From contig NC_057865.1 of assembly GCF_019393635.1 (NCBI RefSeq), forward strand, positions 298,256,385 through 298,320,384: a stretch of 64,000 nt of DNA, in the 5' to 3' direction. The position numbers and the translations under genes are program-made. Source of the DNA: Dromiciops gliroides. Its lineage: Eukaryota; Chordata; Mammalia; Microbiotheria; Microbiotheriidae. This document shows, one piece after another, positions 45,010-56,276 of the stretch; position 1 is the stretch's first letter; each line of letters begins with the position of its first letter. Below the pieces are notes generated by a model, which was given only the letters and a program-made list of their open reading frames with translations, had not been told where the DNA came from and did not search any database.

Positions 45010-45490
45010 ATCTGTCTGCTGTCATTGATAACTCTTATGTACTTGTCTATGGATAGCATACTGCTTTAAATACACCCCACATAGTAAATAGGCATAAACT
45101 ATGGAGATATTATCCCAGTTCAGAGCAGAAATAACCCCCGACTGCATCTAACAAGCCGAATGCTGATCTTAAGGGTTGTTTAGCTGAATAATTCCAGAGC
45201 CAGCCTATTAATGGTCACAGCGTGGGAAGGATCAGAGGTCTTTGAGCAATGTCTTTTTATAGAGTTTTTAAAGAGACAGGTGCTTTGAAAGTGGTTGGAG
45301 ATAAATGGGTGGCATTCATTACTTTTGCCACTTAACATTTCTTTTCCCGATATAGAGTGTGAGACGCTAATCACATCTAAATTATATTCTTCCATTGCCA
45401 AAGCAGCAGAATAAAACTCTGGGACAATGAGTTTGAATGAAGATGGAAAACTTAATGCCAAAGCTATGGGCAATAGGCAGCTATTTTAGG
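45010..45490. other. Repeat-free island, candidate conserved non-coding element
   Basis: No repeat is recognised. It has several CpGs in an otherwise CpG-poor setting and AT-rich regulatory-like words (CTTTAAATAC, CTATTAATGG, GCTAATCACATC). It is among the most CNE-like stretches in the window; conservation is inferred. Confidence 0.35.
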
Positions 45491-46090
45491 ACCGGAGCAG
45501 AGAGAGAATAAAATAGAGTAGGCTTACTTCCCATTGAGAACCTCTGTGACCATTCCCATCTGGGTAAAAAATGGATTAATTTGAGGGAGTGAGGCTGTGC
45601 CCATTATAAGCCTAGGCATAAATACAGTTGTCAGTTGCCCAGGCCAAATGAGGCATGGGGCTCTTAGGTTACTCCTATTTGAATACTTTTCTTCCCCCAT
45701 TCTAGAATAAATAGCATTCAGCATCCCCTTATGGAATTGGGAAACATGGGGCAGTTGACCAAGACCTACACTGCCTGTCTTCCCTCTGGTCCAGGAATGT
45801 GTGAGTCAGTAGAACACTGGGAAATGTTGCAGGGGTTGAGTGAGGCTCCTGGGAGAATCGGTATGGTCTTCACAAAGCAATGGGAAAGTTCATCATTCCC
45901 TTTGGCCTCTCCGGGTGGGCACTGGAAGATGTGGAGCAAAGAAGTCATTTAATCCAACTCCCTTCTTTTACATATGACAAAATGGAGACCCCTCGATCCT
46001 AGGCAACTTGTTCAAAGTCACACAGGTAGGAAGTTGCAGAGTCTATATTTGAACTCAGTTTTTCTCACTCCACATCAAGTGTTCTTTCTT
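45491..46090. other. Unique sequence then minus MIR
   Basis: 45945-46085 is a minus MIR ('gttcaaagtcacacaggtag', 'tttgaactcagtttttctca'). 45491-45944 is unrecognised. Confidence 0.5.
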
Positions 46091-46105
46091 TAAAAAAAAT
46101 ATTAA

Positions 46106-46270
46106 GGGGGCAGTTAGGTGGCACAGTGGATAAAGCATGGGCCCTGAATTCAGCAGAACTTGAGTTCAAATCCGACCTCAAACACTTGACACTTATTAGC
46201 TGTGTGACCTTGGGAAAGTCACTTAACCCTCATTGCCCCACAAAAAAAGAAAGAAAATAAAAAACAATAA
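46106..46270 (+). mobile_element. CORE-SINE, first of an adjacent pair
   Basis: Head GGGGCAGTTAGGTGGCACAG and a tail of A and GAAA units. It lies 16 bp from the next copy in the same orientation. Confidence 0.92.
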
Positions 46271-46286
46271 GCATACACATTCTTTG

Positions 46287-46444
46287 GGGGAAGCTAGCTG
46301 GCAAAGTGGATAGAGTATCAGCCCTGGAGTCAAGAGGACCTGAGTTCAAATCTAGCCTCAGACACTTGACTCACTATCTGTGTGACCCTGGGCAAGTCAC
46401 TTAACCCCAATTGCCTCACCAAAAAAAAAAAAAAGAAAAAAAAA
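46287..46444 (+). mobile_element. CORE-SINE, second of an adjacent pair
   Basis: Diverged head (GGGGGAAGCTAGCTGGCAAA), intact core, A14 tail. It differs enough from its neighbour to be an independent insertion rather than a tandem duplication. Confidence 0.9.
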
Positions 46445-46449
46445 GCTTA

Positions 46450-46690
46450 TTTCCTTTAAAAAAAACCAACAAAATATCAGTATCTTTTGTTTTTATATCT
46501 CCTAAATTTCCTTCTATAATCCCACCCCCCTCCCCACCACCATCCCATATCACACAAATTTCTTTTAAAGCAAAAGAAGAAGAGGGGGAAATCAGAAAAA
46601 CATATCAATACATTGACAAAATCTAATAATATATGTGAAATTCTACACAGGTGAATCTGCCATACTCTTCCCACAGCAGATTACCTCTGT
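46450..46690 (-). repeat. Probable M-LINE 3' end, antisense
   Basis: 'tatctcctaaatttccttct' followed by a C-rich stretch, then 'aaaaacatatcaatacattg'. A moderate match to the antisense M-LINE tail. Confidence 0.4.
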
Positions 46691-47535
46691 AAACCTATTC
46701 AACCATCATTTATTAAATCCTTCTTAAACAGAAGTCTTGGGCAAAGGGCTAAGTATCCTTAGCTGGTTTTCTAAGCTCCATCTCTGCTTTCCAAGAACTG
46801 AAGGTCTATTCCTCCTGTCCATATTGACCAGGTAATTGAAGGTCGACCTGCTCCAGTAAGGCTGATTGGTAAATTGCAGCAATTTCCAGATTGTTCTCAC
46901 CAAAGACATCCCTTTCACTCCAATGGTCTATATGTTCTAGGGAGTGACCACCTTGTGTACTGGACTAAATTTGCCAGGTAATATAGGCCATCACACCCTC
47001 CGAACTCACCTCCTGGTCAAAACGTCTGCCAAAAACAAAACCCATCCATTAAACAACACATAATTCAGGCAGTGTGTTGTGCCTGAACATTTCCAAGCCT
47101 GGGGATTTGTGTCCTGGCTACAACAATTGTTAGCTATGACATACTGAGCTGTTTGGTCATCTCTTTGAGCCAAAGTTTCTTAATTTTTTATAATGTGATT
47201 AAAGATACTTGCACTACCCCCCCCCTAAATTGCTGTGAGGAATGTATTTAACCACCAGCAATACAGAAATGTGAGACATCATTATTAAATACTCATTGTT
47301 CTCATTTCTTACTTCCTTTTCGCCATGTAGACCTGGCCAGAGGCAGTCACCAGCATTCCCTCCCACCCCAGCCCCCATCATCCTGATAATTGCAGCTATA
47401 AAGATATACCTAAAGATGCTAACATCTGCTGAAGGAGAGGCAGAGGAAGCCAAATTTAATTTTTACAATGAAAACCATGCAGTATTTTAATACATTTATT
47501 TTAAAATCATATTTATTCTTTTATTCCTACACCAG

Positions 47536-47574
<39 letters not shown>

Positions 47575-48424
47575 CATATGTAGATATAGATATAATGTCC
47601 ACCTCTCGAGATGTAAATTATAAGTGTACATGCCCTTACCAGGGGCTTAGGGGAAAAAAGAAAGAAAGAATAGTGTTTTGAGCAATTGAATTCATGGCAA
47701 TAGAGTTTTGTTTTTTGTTGAGAGCCCTGTGTCTGTAACATTTCCTCCACAGAATTCCCCAGCCAATGAAATCATTTGCCCTTGTGGATGAAATATTTAG
47801 TAGTTTCCCCCCCTACTCCTCTCTCTCTATAATCTCTAATTTTCTAATCTCTAATGTGGTACCAAGAGTACAGGAGCAGAAGAGATGGGAGCATGGAATA
47901 GAAACAGGAAAAAAAATTGATTTTTTCCAAACTCTTTGCCTCACTTTCTTCATCTCTAATTGTGAGTCCAATAGTCTCAGGCATAAAACTTGATCAACAT
48001 ACCCTGAGAGAGCTGGGAAAGGTTGGGGAGGATTCTAAAACGTTTCAGATTCTATTTTACCTATTCTATCCACAGACATATCCTATCTCCATCTTTGCTT
48101 TCCATAAGTCATTCATTCAATAAAACATTGATCGCTACTCCTTGAATGGATTCAGGGAAGATTAGTACCTCCCGTTAGAGGGTTGCTGAGCCCTTTTCAG
48201 GGCTGCTTTCAATGTTTGGCATCCACTTGATTCAAACAACACTCACCTGTGGCTTGAAAAGTTGTAGGATGCTCAGTGGCCACATACTAGTAAACCAATT
48301 GAGCAGATTGGTTAAACCAGTTTGAGGTCAAACCTATTGCTTAGTTGAACATGTGAAGACTTCCTCCAGTGAAATGGGCAGATGAGAACAGTTTGTTCCA
48401 ACATCCAGGCCAGTCTAAGTCATC
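46691..48424. other. Unannotated stretch with a (TA)n array
   Basis: A TA array at 47538-47569 is followed by TACATATG/GATATA units. The 47325-47480 segment is repeat-free and may be a conserved island. No gene is recognised. Confidence 0.45.
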
Positions 48425-48935
48425 TCCCTACTCAATAAAATCCAGTGACTCTGTATCACTTCCAGGATAAAATATAAAATCTTCTTTTGGGCAGTCACAG
48501 CCCTTCAAATCTCCTCTAATCTTAGACCTTAGTACCACACCTCACCACAAGGCTACAATACAATGACATTTTCCTCCTTGCTATTCCTTGAACAAGACAT
48601 TCCATCTCCCAACACCAAGAATTTTTAGGGGCTGTTATCCATGCCTGGAATAATTGCCCTCTGCTTCCCCTTGCTTCCTTCAGGTCCCATCTAAAATCCT
48701 ACTTACCATTGAGAGCTTTTCTCAGTTCCCCTTCCAGTGCCTTCCCTCTGTTAATTATTTCAAATTTAACTTATATATAGCTTATTTTACATGGGTTTTT
48801 TACATGTCCTCTCTTCTATTCAACTGTGAACTCCTTGAAAGTAGGAACTGTTTTTTTTTTCTTACTTTGTATCCTTAGAATTTGGCACAGTGCCTGGCAT
48901 ATGGTAAACACTTAATAAATGTTAGTTGACTCTAT
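48425..48935 (+). repeat. L2 LINE 3' region, long copy
   Basis: A good L2 run of over 500 bp: 'aaaatccagtgactctgtat', 'aacaagacattccatctccc', 'tgcctggaataattgccctc', 'gtgaactccttgaaagtagg' and 'aacacttaataaatgttagt'. Confidence 0.85.
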
Positions 48936-49189
48936 TATTGTAGGTATTACCAACATGGATGAGATCCATCAGTCTGTCAAGAACCATTAATTAAATGCTA
49001 CAATGTTCTGAATGGGGAAGATTTAGATTGGCAAGTACAGGAAGGGTTAGGATGGAGAAATTTCCCCAGAGAACACAACCAGGAGTCACAATCATACATT
49101 GCAGAGACACATGTTTCACCTTGTTGGAAAGCCAATGTTCCAACAGGAATTAGATGGGGCAGCCTTAAGAGGCCAAGACTAGGTGAGAT

Positions 49190-49470
49190 TTTGGTGATGC
49201 AAAAACAAAGAATGAGAAAGAAAGAAATTACTCAAAAAACTTACATTATAATACATGAAATAACTGTATATATGTATGTATGTTCATACCTGTGTGCATG
49301 TGTGTATAAATTCTCTCCTCACTGCCGAAAGTCCTGTCATCTGTCAGAAGGTCAGAGAGGATGGCAAAATACATATATATATGAACTTATATACATATGT
49401 ACCATGTGCATGTATGAGTATATATGAATATATGTGTACATATGTATAAATACATATGCAGAATAAATAT
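49190..49470. repeat. ATGTATA-rich simple repeat and flank
   Basis: Imperfect TATGTA/CATATA units at about 49265-49310 and 49370-49460. Confidence 0.6.
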
Positions 49471-49519
49471 AAGGAAAATAAATATGATGCAGTTGAATAT
49501 AAAGTTATTTTGGAAGGAG

Positions 49520-50000
49520 GGCACTAGCAGATTCTGGTAGGGGTCTTAGGAAAAGACTTTATATAGAAATTAGTGCTTTGACCTGTTATTTGAGAGAAGA
49601 GAGGAATTATATGAGGCAAAGGCAAGGGGGAGATTATTGCAGTCATAGGGAATGGCCAGGAAAAAAGTCCAGAGATGGGAAATGGCATGTCATGCATGAG
49701 ACAAAGATGTGACTAGTTTGGCTTTATTTAAATATAAGGGGAAGAAGGGTACTATACTAGGAGGATGGAAGAAAGGGTTGAAGGAAGCTTGTTAAAGAAA
49801 GCCTTTGAAAACTAAAAGGATGAGCTTCTCATTTGATCCTGACTGCATCAAACAGTGACTGGAGTTGACTGAGTAGGGGAGTCACATGATCCAATGTATA
49901 CTTTAGGGAAATCACCTTGGTGCTATGTAAAGTATGGAGCAGAACAAAGCGATCCTTGAAACAAGGGGGTCACTTTCCCAATAGTCCAAGAGAGAGAAAT
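49520..50000 (+). repeat. R3 3' half
   Basis: 'gggagattattgcagtcata', 'tctcatttgatcctgactgc', 'gagtaggggagtcacatgat' and 'ggaaatcaccttggtgctat' keep R3 order. Confidence 0.6.
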
Positions 50001-50700
50001 GATGGGACTTAATGTTTCTTACTTGTGTGATTTTGGGCAAGTCACTTCACCTCCACAAGCCTCAATTTTCCAATCTGTCAAATGCAAATAGTCATCCTGG
50101 CATGGTCTCTCACACAAGATGCTTTGGAAACCTTCAAGCCAACAGGAATCTTCTTTATTGTGTTTTTATTACTGTTGTCACAACTACCACCACCTATCTC
50201 TGCCAAATTCAACACACATCACAAAACTTAGAGATAGAAGGGACCTCAGAACCCATATAGTTCAACCTAAACCTCACTAATTCCACTATTTGATAACTTC
50301 AAATAAGAAGGAAATCACTATTTATTAATGTATTCCCCCCCATTTGTTTCTGCATTTTCATAAGGAAAAAAAATTGACTTCTTCACACGACTGACTTATA
50401 TTCCTAGTTCTGGTCTCAGAATAGGCAGAAGCTCACTTTTGGTTTCCAGACCACCTTTCTGACATTTGAATGAGATCCTGGGATGATTGATTTAGAACAG
50501 GAGGGGAATCATTGAAGTCATGGGTTCCAAATCCCTGATTTTACAAGTGAGGGAACTGGGGGTTATTGAAGTTAAAGAATTTACTCAAAGTCATGTTGAG
50601 AGTAGGCTGTCCATGTAGACCATGAACCTCACTCATTGGTCTCTAAATTCTGCATGTTTCATTCTATTCTATGAAAACAACTACCACACTTTGCTGCCTT
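50001..50700. repeat. MIR fragments around unique sequence
   Basis: Plus MIR-like at about 50005-50100 ('tgattttgggcaagtcactt'); minus MIR-like at 50500-50700. Confidence 0.5.
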
Positions 50701-51190
50701 GGCTCTTCTCTCTTTAGGTTTCCCAAGTATCTCCATTTCCTTCATTGTTCATATGAAATGTTCTGCAAAGCCGTCATGATATTGGACATTATGTTCTGGA
50801 TATATTCTAGTCTGTCTATACCTTTCTAAAATATGACCCCACCCCTAGAAAAGAAGAGGCACCTGGATTTAGTTTTATTCAGGACACAATCGTCTGACCC
50901 ATCCTCTCCTTGATTCTAGTCATTACTTCTGTTCATGTAACCTGAGCTCATTGGCACTTTTGGCTGAAATGTCACACTATTGATTCCTGTAGGGTTTGTA
51001 GTCCACTAAACCCTCAGAGCATCTTTCATTGGGACCATTATTTATCCACACTTCCCTAATCCAGCACTCTTGGAGCTGGTTCCCTGAACTAAAATGTAAT
51101 CCTCCTGACACTTGTTAGCATGAAGATTCTTTCATCCAGTGTGTTAGTCATCATTTCAAACTTTATGGCATAAACATCTCATGTCTATCC
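50701..51190 (-). repeat. L3/CR1 LINE, antisense
   Basis: 'ctttctaaaatatgacccca', 'catcctctccttgattctag' and 'tttcatccagtgtgttagtc' match antisense L3/CR1 3' sequence. Confidence 0.5.
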
Positions 51191-51244
51191 TTGTCCATTT
51201 ATTTAACACCCACTAACAAGAATAAGAATAAAAAAAAAGATATG

Positions 51245-51500
51245 CCTCTTCATTTTCCTGGATTCCTTTAGGATTCAGCTCAAATCCCATCTTCCACTGC
51301 AGCTTTTCCTAGTATCTCCCACTGTTAACCTCTTCCCTCTAAAATCACCTTCCATTTACAGTCTATATATTTAGTTAGTTCCAGGTTATCTCTTTTATTA
51401 GAATGTAAGCTCCTTGAGGGCAGGACTGTTTTGCTTTTCTTTGCATCTTCAATGGGGAGCACAGTGTCTGACATACAAACAGCATTTAATAAATGCATGT
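51245..51500 (+). repeat. L2 LINE 3' end
   Basis: 'ttcagctcaaatcccatctt', 'agaatgtaagctccttgagg' and 'aacagcatttaataaatgca'. Confidence 0.85.
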
Positions 51501-52440
51501 CAGAAAGACCTGAGTTGAAGCCCTGCTTTTCAAACATGTTGGTTGTGTGAACCTGAGCCAATCATCTAAACATGTGGTGTCGTATCAATTACTGATTATC
51601 AAAAAACTTTAAGTCATAAACACATTGCAGATCTGCTCAGTGGAGGGTGTCTCCAAACCTGGAGTTCCATACCATAACAACAGGTCTAAACAAACCCCTG
51701 ATTCCTCCTCCCCCCCAAAAAAAAAGTATGATGCATCTTGCTTAGTGAGAGAGTTCTACAATATGGAAGTTTACAATCTGTCAGCAGGGGTGGTGGTGGT
51801 GGTGACAAAAATAAATAGGCATGAAAGAAGGACCAAAGTAGACATTATTCAGAAAAAAATATGAGAAAGGAGAGAGAGCACCTTCATTTATAAGGGTGTG
51901 GTAGATAGGGAAGGATTCAGGGAGGAAAGGGCAGTGGAGCTAAGCCCTGATGAAAAAAGAGGGATTTCAAGTGTCTGAGAAGGGACTTGAATGAAGTGCC
52001 GGCATCTGAGGCATTATGGTCAAAGGCACAGAAAGGAGCAATGGGATGATGAGACTAGAAACATAGGAGCTGCCATCTGGCTGCAGCAGAGACAAGGAGC
52101 AAATTAGCAGTATGAAACAAGGTTGGAGAGGTAGGTTAGAGATAGATTGTGGAAAGCCTTGAACACAAGGGACAAGGGTTTATGCTTTATTCTAGGGAAA
52201 TGGGAGGTTTTTGACTAGAAGAATACCTTGGTCAGAGCAGCACATTGAGAAGATTGCTCAAATGGCTGGAGGAAAGATAGATTGATACAGAGAAAGTCAG
52301 GAAAGAGTGAAACCAGTGAGTAATTATGACAACAATTCAGGCTAAATGAAGTAAGACATGGAAATGGAGTGTTGGCAGTGTGAATAAAGAGAGTGATGGA
52401 TTTAACTACTTGGTATTCATAAATATCTATTAACTTTATA
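51501..52440 (+). repeat. R3 body (from about 51880) after unique sequence
   Basis: 'cagaaaggagcaatgggatg', 'gattgtggaaagccttgaac', 'tttatgctttattctaggga' and 'tgagtaattatgacaacaat' are R3 blocks. 51501-51880 has a short GGT run (51787-51802) and no gene. Confidence 0.6.
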
Positions 52441-52464
52441 TTTGTGCTATATTTTTAAATGCAT

Positions 52465-52600
52465 TTGTTGTCCCCCTGATCATAATATAAGATCCTTGCA
52501 AATTGGGCCTGATTTATTCTTGTAGGTATGGCTAGAGCCTAACACAATGCCTGGCACTTAGTAGGCACTTAAAAAGCCATCCTGATTAATTGAATGGATA
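52465..52600 (+). repeat. L2 LINE 3' end
   Basis: 'agcctaacacaatgcctggc' and 'acttagtaggcacttaaaaa'. Confidence 0.7.
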
Positions 52601-52864
52601 TGAGACATTGTGACAGCCCTGGGCCAATGACAGGATGCATTGGTGAGGGAGAGGCAATGGTATTCCCAATGTCTGAACATGGTTGATGGGAGGATGGTGG
52701 TTTCACCCAGAGAGATGGAGAAGCTGGGAGGGGCAGGTTTGGGGGAAGAGCATGAGTTGATCCTTTGCTGCTCCCAGCTCTCAACACTCCAGCTCCTCCC
52801 CCTCCACCCACCCGGTGGATCTGGTGCCAGTAAGAGAATTACAAGTCCAGTCACACAGCCTCCT

Positions 52865-53350
52865 TCCAGTGTCTAGCCACAGCCAAGCCAGGCCATAATT
52901 GAGTTCCTGGTACCCTGTGGCATTTTGCATTAGCCATTCATAATGCCAGGGCATGGCTATCAAAGCAGGTTATTCATCAAAAGGCCTGAAAATAATTCCT
53001 TTAATAGTGAGAAAGTATCAGACTCTGGTGCCGAGGAGGCTCGGCCGAGACGTTCTGCAGGGGCAGCCTTTAATGAAAGGCCAAACACTTAGTATGGTTC
53101 AAGGAATTCACAGCTCTCAAATCCTCTGCCTTGTTTCCATGATTTATAGAAGAAGTGTTTGTTCTCGTAACCATCCCGGCAAATGGGAATTACATGCCAG
53201 GCCTGATAGCTTGGGCAGAAAAATAACTTTGATCAGAATGTGGCATGCTTTATTTGAAGGATTGGAGATAATAGTGGGCAAGAGTCCTATAATACAATGG
53301 TCATTCTGGAGAATAGCCATGGGATTGGTGGGCTTCACAATGAAATTAGT
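52865..53350. other. Repeat-free island, strongest conserved-element candidate
   Basis: About 480 bp without dispersed repeats, holding a local CpG cluster at 53032-53058 (GCCGAGGAGGCTCGGCCGAG). It also has words such as ATTTTGCATTAG, GGTTATTCATC, CCTTTAATAG and CCTTTAATGAAAGG. A 153-codon plus-strand frame (52953-53414) overlaps it but has no known domain and runs into an R3 head at its end. I favour regulatory DNA or a lost exon over a gene. Confidence 0.4.
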
Positions 53351-53364
53351 AGCTTCCCAAATGC

Positions 53365-53530
53365 TTCATTCATCCATTCATTTATTCATTCAGCAAACAT
53401 TTCTTAAAGTATAAGCTGTGATCTGAATAATGGGACCAGTGAATAGCTCTGATAATTCCCTGTCCTCAAGCACCTCACAATCTAGGAAGGAAATAAGATA
53501 CAAACAAAGATTAATGTAATATCAGGAAAT
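53365..53530 (+). repeat. R3 head fragment
   Basis: 'tttattcattcagcaaacat' with 'ccctgtcctcaagcacctca'. Confidence 0.6.
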
Positions 53531-53711
53531 GAGGCTCTTTTTTTATAAGGAAATAAATGCTGAAGCCACCTAGAATCAGGAACTGGTTCGAGTAAACATG
53601 AAATTACTTGTCACTAACCTTGGTAATCCCTCCTGCTCCTCACAGTTCTGCCCTTTGGAGCCAAGCTAAAGCAGTGGAATCTTTGCTTGTTCTTAGCACT
53701 CTCTTGAAATG

Positions 53712-53945
53712 GGTCTTTGTGGTTGTTGAGTCATCTTTCAGTCATGTCCAACTCTCCATGACCCCATTTGGGGTTTTCTTGGAAAGGATCCTGGCGCTGT
53801 TTGCCATTTCCTTCTGAAGATGAGGAAGCTGAGACAAACAGGATGAAGTGAGTTGCCCAGGGTCACACAGCTAGTAAGTGTTTGAGGCTGGAATTGAACT
53901 CAGGAAGATGGGTCCCATGTTCTGTTCACTGCTCCACTTAGTTGA
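53712..53945 (-). mobile_element. Long-tailed CORE-SINE, minus strand
   Basis: Long-form tail first ('gttgttgagtcatctttcag', 'tttgccatttccttctgaag'), then the core 'gcccagggtcacacagctag'. The head is diverged. Confidence 0.85.
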
Positions 53946-54189
53946 GGATTACCAGATAGGGCTGATCATTGCCAGTGTATAGACTTAAAGTTGGAAGGAA
54001 CCTTAGAAGCCAACTAGACCAGGAAGATCAAAACCCACAGCATGCCACATATGAAATTCTTGCATAATTGGGACAGTTACTAAAATAAACAACAATGCAA
54101 TTCAACAGATAATGTTAATTATGTTTTTTTAAAGTCAATACACAGCCTGCAAGCATCCATTGCTATTTGAGTTTGACATCTTTGCTCTT

Positions 54190-54330
54190 TGCCAACTCCA
54201 ATTGATAAATTCAGCAAAATGAGGCCCAGAGAAAGACAAAGTGACTTGTCCCAAACCACAAAGTAAGTGGCAGAAGCAGGATTCAAACCCAGAGTAGTCA
54301 CCTGATTCTAATAGACTATGCTGCCTCTAG
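54190..54330 (-). repeat. MIR
   Basis: 'aaaatgaggcccagagaaag', 'tgacttgtcccaaaccacaa' and 'aggattcaaacccagagtag'. Confidence 0.65.
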
Positions 54331-54484
54331 AAGTATACTGCTAGGTGGGTGTCAGGCATTGGAAGGTTTGAAGAGCTCATCTGTAACTACAGGTATGCAT
54401 CTTCTGGTAAGAAACACCTGTGGGCATTCCCAGAGACTCTGATTTGTATAAAGGCCACATGCCCATTATTTGAGAAAACTTGGC

Positions 54485-55190
54485 TGTCACCTCAATCAGT
54501 CTGTCAACAACCAATTATGGAGGCTTCTTAAGTGTCAGAAGCTACAATGTCCTGGGGATACAAAGTGAATCTAGTTGCTTGCCTCAGGGAGCTTTCATTC
54601 TAATTGAAGAGAAAACCTGTGCATCCCTGGTTGTGCACAGAACATACACAAGGCAGCTACAAGGAGTCTAGAGGGATCCCAAGGTAGTCCGACATACACA
54701 TTCATAGTTACTTACAAGATACACACAAAGTAACTACAAAGTAACCAAGAGAGATTCCAATGTAGCCCAACACACCTATTCATAGTTACATACAGGATAC
54801 ATACAAGGTAACTACAAAATATCTGAAAAGGATTCCGATGTAGTTCAACATATACATTCATAGTTACATGCAGGATATACACAAGGTAACTACAAAATAA
54901 CCTAGAGGGATCCCAAGGTAGCCCAACATTCACATTCATAGTTACATAGAGAATACATACAAGACAGCTACAAGAAGCCTAGAGGTAGAGGCACAAGCAG
55001 TTGTGAGGGCTAGGGAAGACCTCATACATAAGGTGATGTTGGAGTACAGTCTAGAAAGAGGCCATGGAAACTGGGAGGCTGAGGTAAGGAGGGAAAGCAT
55101 ACCAGGCCTGGGGATGCGATAGGGCAGTGTCATGTGTAAGAAAGGACATGCAGGAGGCATTACAAGTTTAACTCCACATATGCCCAGTAA
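54485..55190 (+). repeat. R3 copy containing an expanded minisatellite
   Basis: R3 head ('cctcagggagctttcattct') leads into the 78-bp array, then the R3 body resumes ('gtacagtctagaaagaggcc', 'aaagcataccaggcctgggg'). Confidence 0.55.
54640..54968. repeat. 78-bp minisatellite, about 4.3 units
   Basis: The anchor TTCATAGTTA recurs at 54701, 54779, 54857 and 54935, exactly 78 bp apart. Each unit carries a variant of CCCAAGGTAG and of CAAGGTAACTACAA. The units have diverged by substitution but not in length. Because 78 is a multiple of three, the minus strand stays open for 26-residue repeats (54712-54939). This is probably incidental. Confidence 0.93.
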
Positions 55191-56276
55191 AAGGAACATG
55201 TGTAGGTGAAGATATCCACCAAGCTTTGACTGGCTTGACATTGTTCTTGGAATATTCCTCTAAGGATCACTTCCTGGATAAGATCAGATATTTGTCTGAG
55301 GTCATCCAGGTCTCATTATACATCAACAGATCATGCCCCAAACAAGGCTGTGGCCATTTTCACATCCCAAAGACCCCAAAGTTAAAGCTTACAATCAGGG
55401 ACAAAGGGGTGGTATACCTCATCTCCTCATCTGTTAAACACTCGATTCCAAAGTAGAGATTGAAAATTGAGGCTTAGAGAGAACATACCAAAGGGAATAT
55501 AAAGAAACATGCATAGCCAATGCCCCCCCACCTGCCCCAGTGCTGCTTCTCTTCATAGATGCAGAGCCACAAGTTCATTTGAAACTACCCAGGCCCAGGA
55601 GAGGTTGGTGCTAGCTCACAGGGCAGGTATTGGGGACCCAATGGCAGCCGTGGCCCACTTTGGCATGTACTGGCCAGTAGAGGATTGTGTCTCCTGGTGG
55701 ACATCACTTAATTAAAGTGGATCCCAGTTCCCACAAGTGCGTGGTCATTGTTGGTATGTGTGCATGAGGGATGCTATTTCCATCCCAAGGAGAAAAGCAT
55801 CTTGCTATTGAACATCAACCCAGCTGGACAAGGAGCTTGTCCATTACTCAGAGGCTACAGACCTTCCTCTCAGCAAGCCAAACAATAACCCTTCATCTAT
55901 TTGAAGACAATGCTCATCCCTGACCTATTCCACCAACCCTCCTTTCTGAAGGAACTATTTTTTCCAGACTACTTACAATTCAGTGCCATTGAGAGGAGAG
56001 AAAATCTCTGGCCCACTCAAGCTGGTTTGCAATTTTTTTCCAAGGTTGGAACAAGGCAAAGGTACTGGATGTGGTAGTTATTTTAAAATCATAGATCCTT
56101 TGACTTTCTCTTAAAGAAAGCAGTTTGGCACACTGAAAAAGTCTTGAATTCAAAGGACTTTCCTTTTCTTCTTGGGTCTCAGTTTTCCATCCATAAATGT
56201 ATTGGGTTATACTACTTGACCCTAGGCAGCTCCCTGCCTCTTCTCCATCTTCAGGTTTCCCATCATGATGATTTCT
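55191..56276. other. Unannotated stretch, L3-like at about 55840-55980
   Basis: 'cccttcatctatttgaagac' is antisense L3/CR1-like. A frame of 68 codons (55509-55715) has no recognisable domain. Confidence 0.4.

Noticed and set aside
54640..54968. Regularly spaced repeats as a CRISPR array
   Set aside because: The whole 78-bp unit repeats and there are no unique spacers; the context is a mammalian genome.
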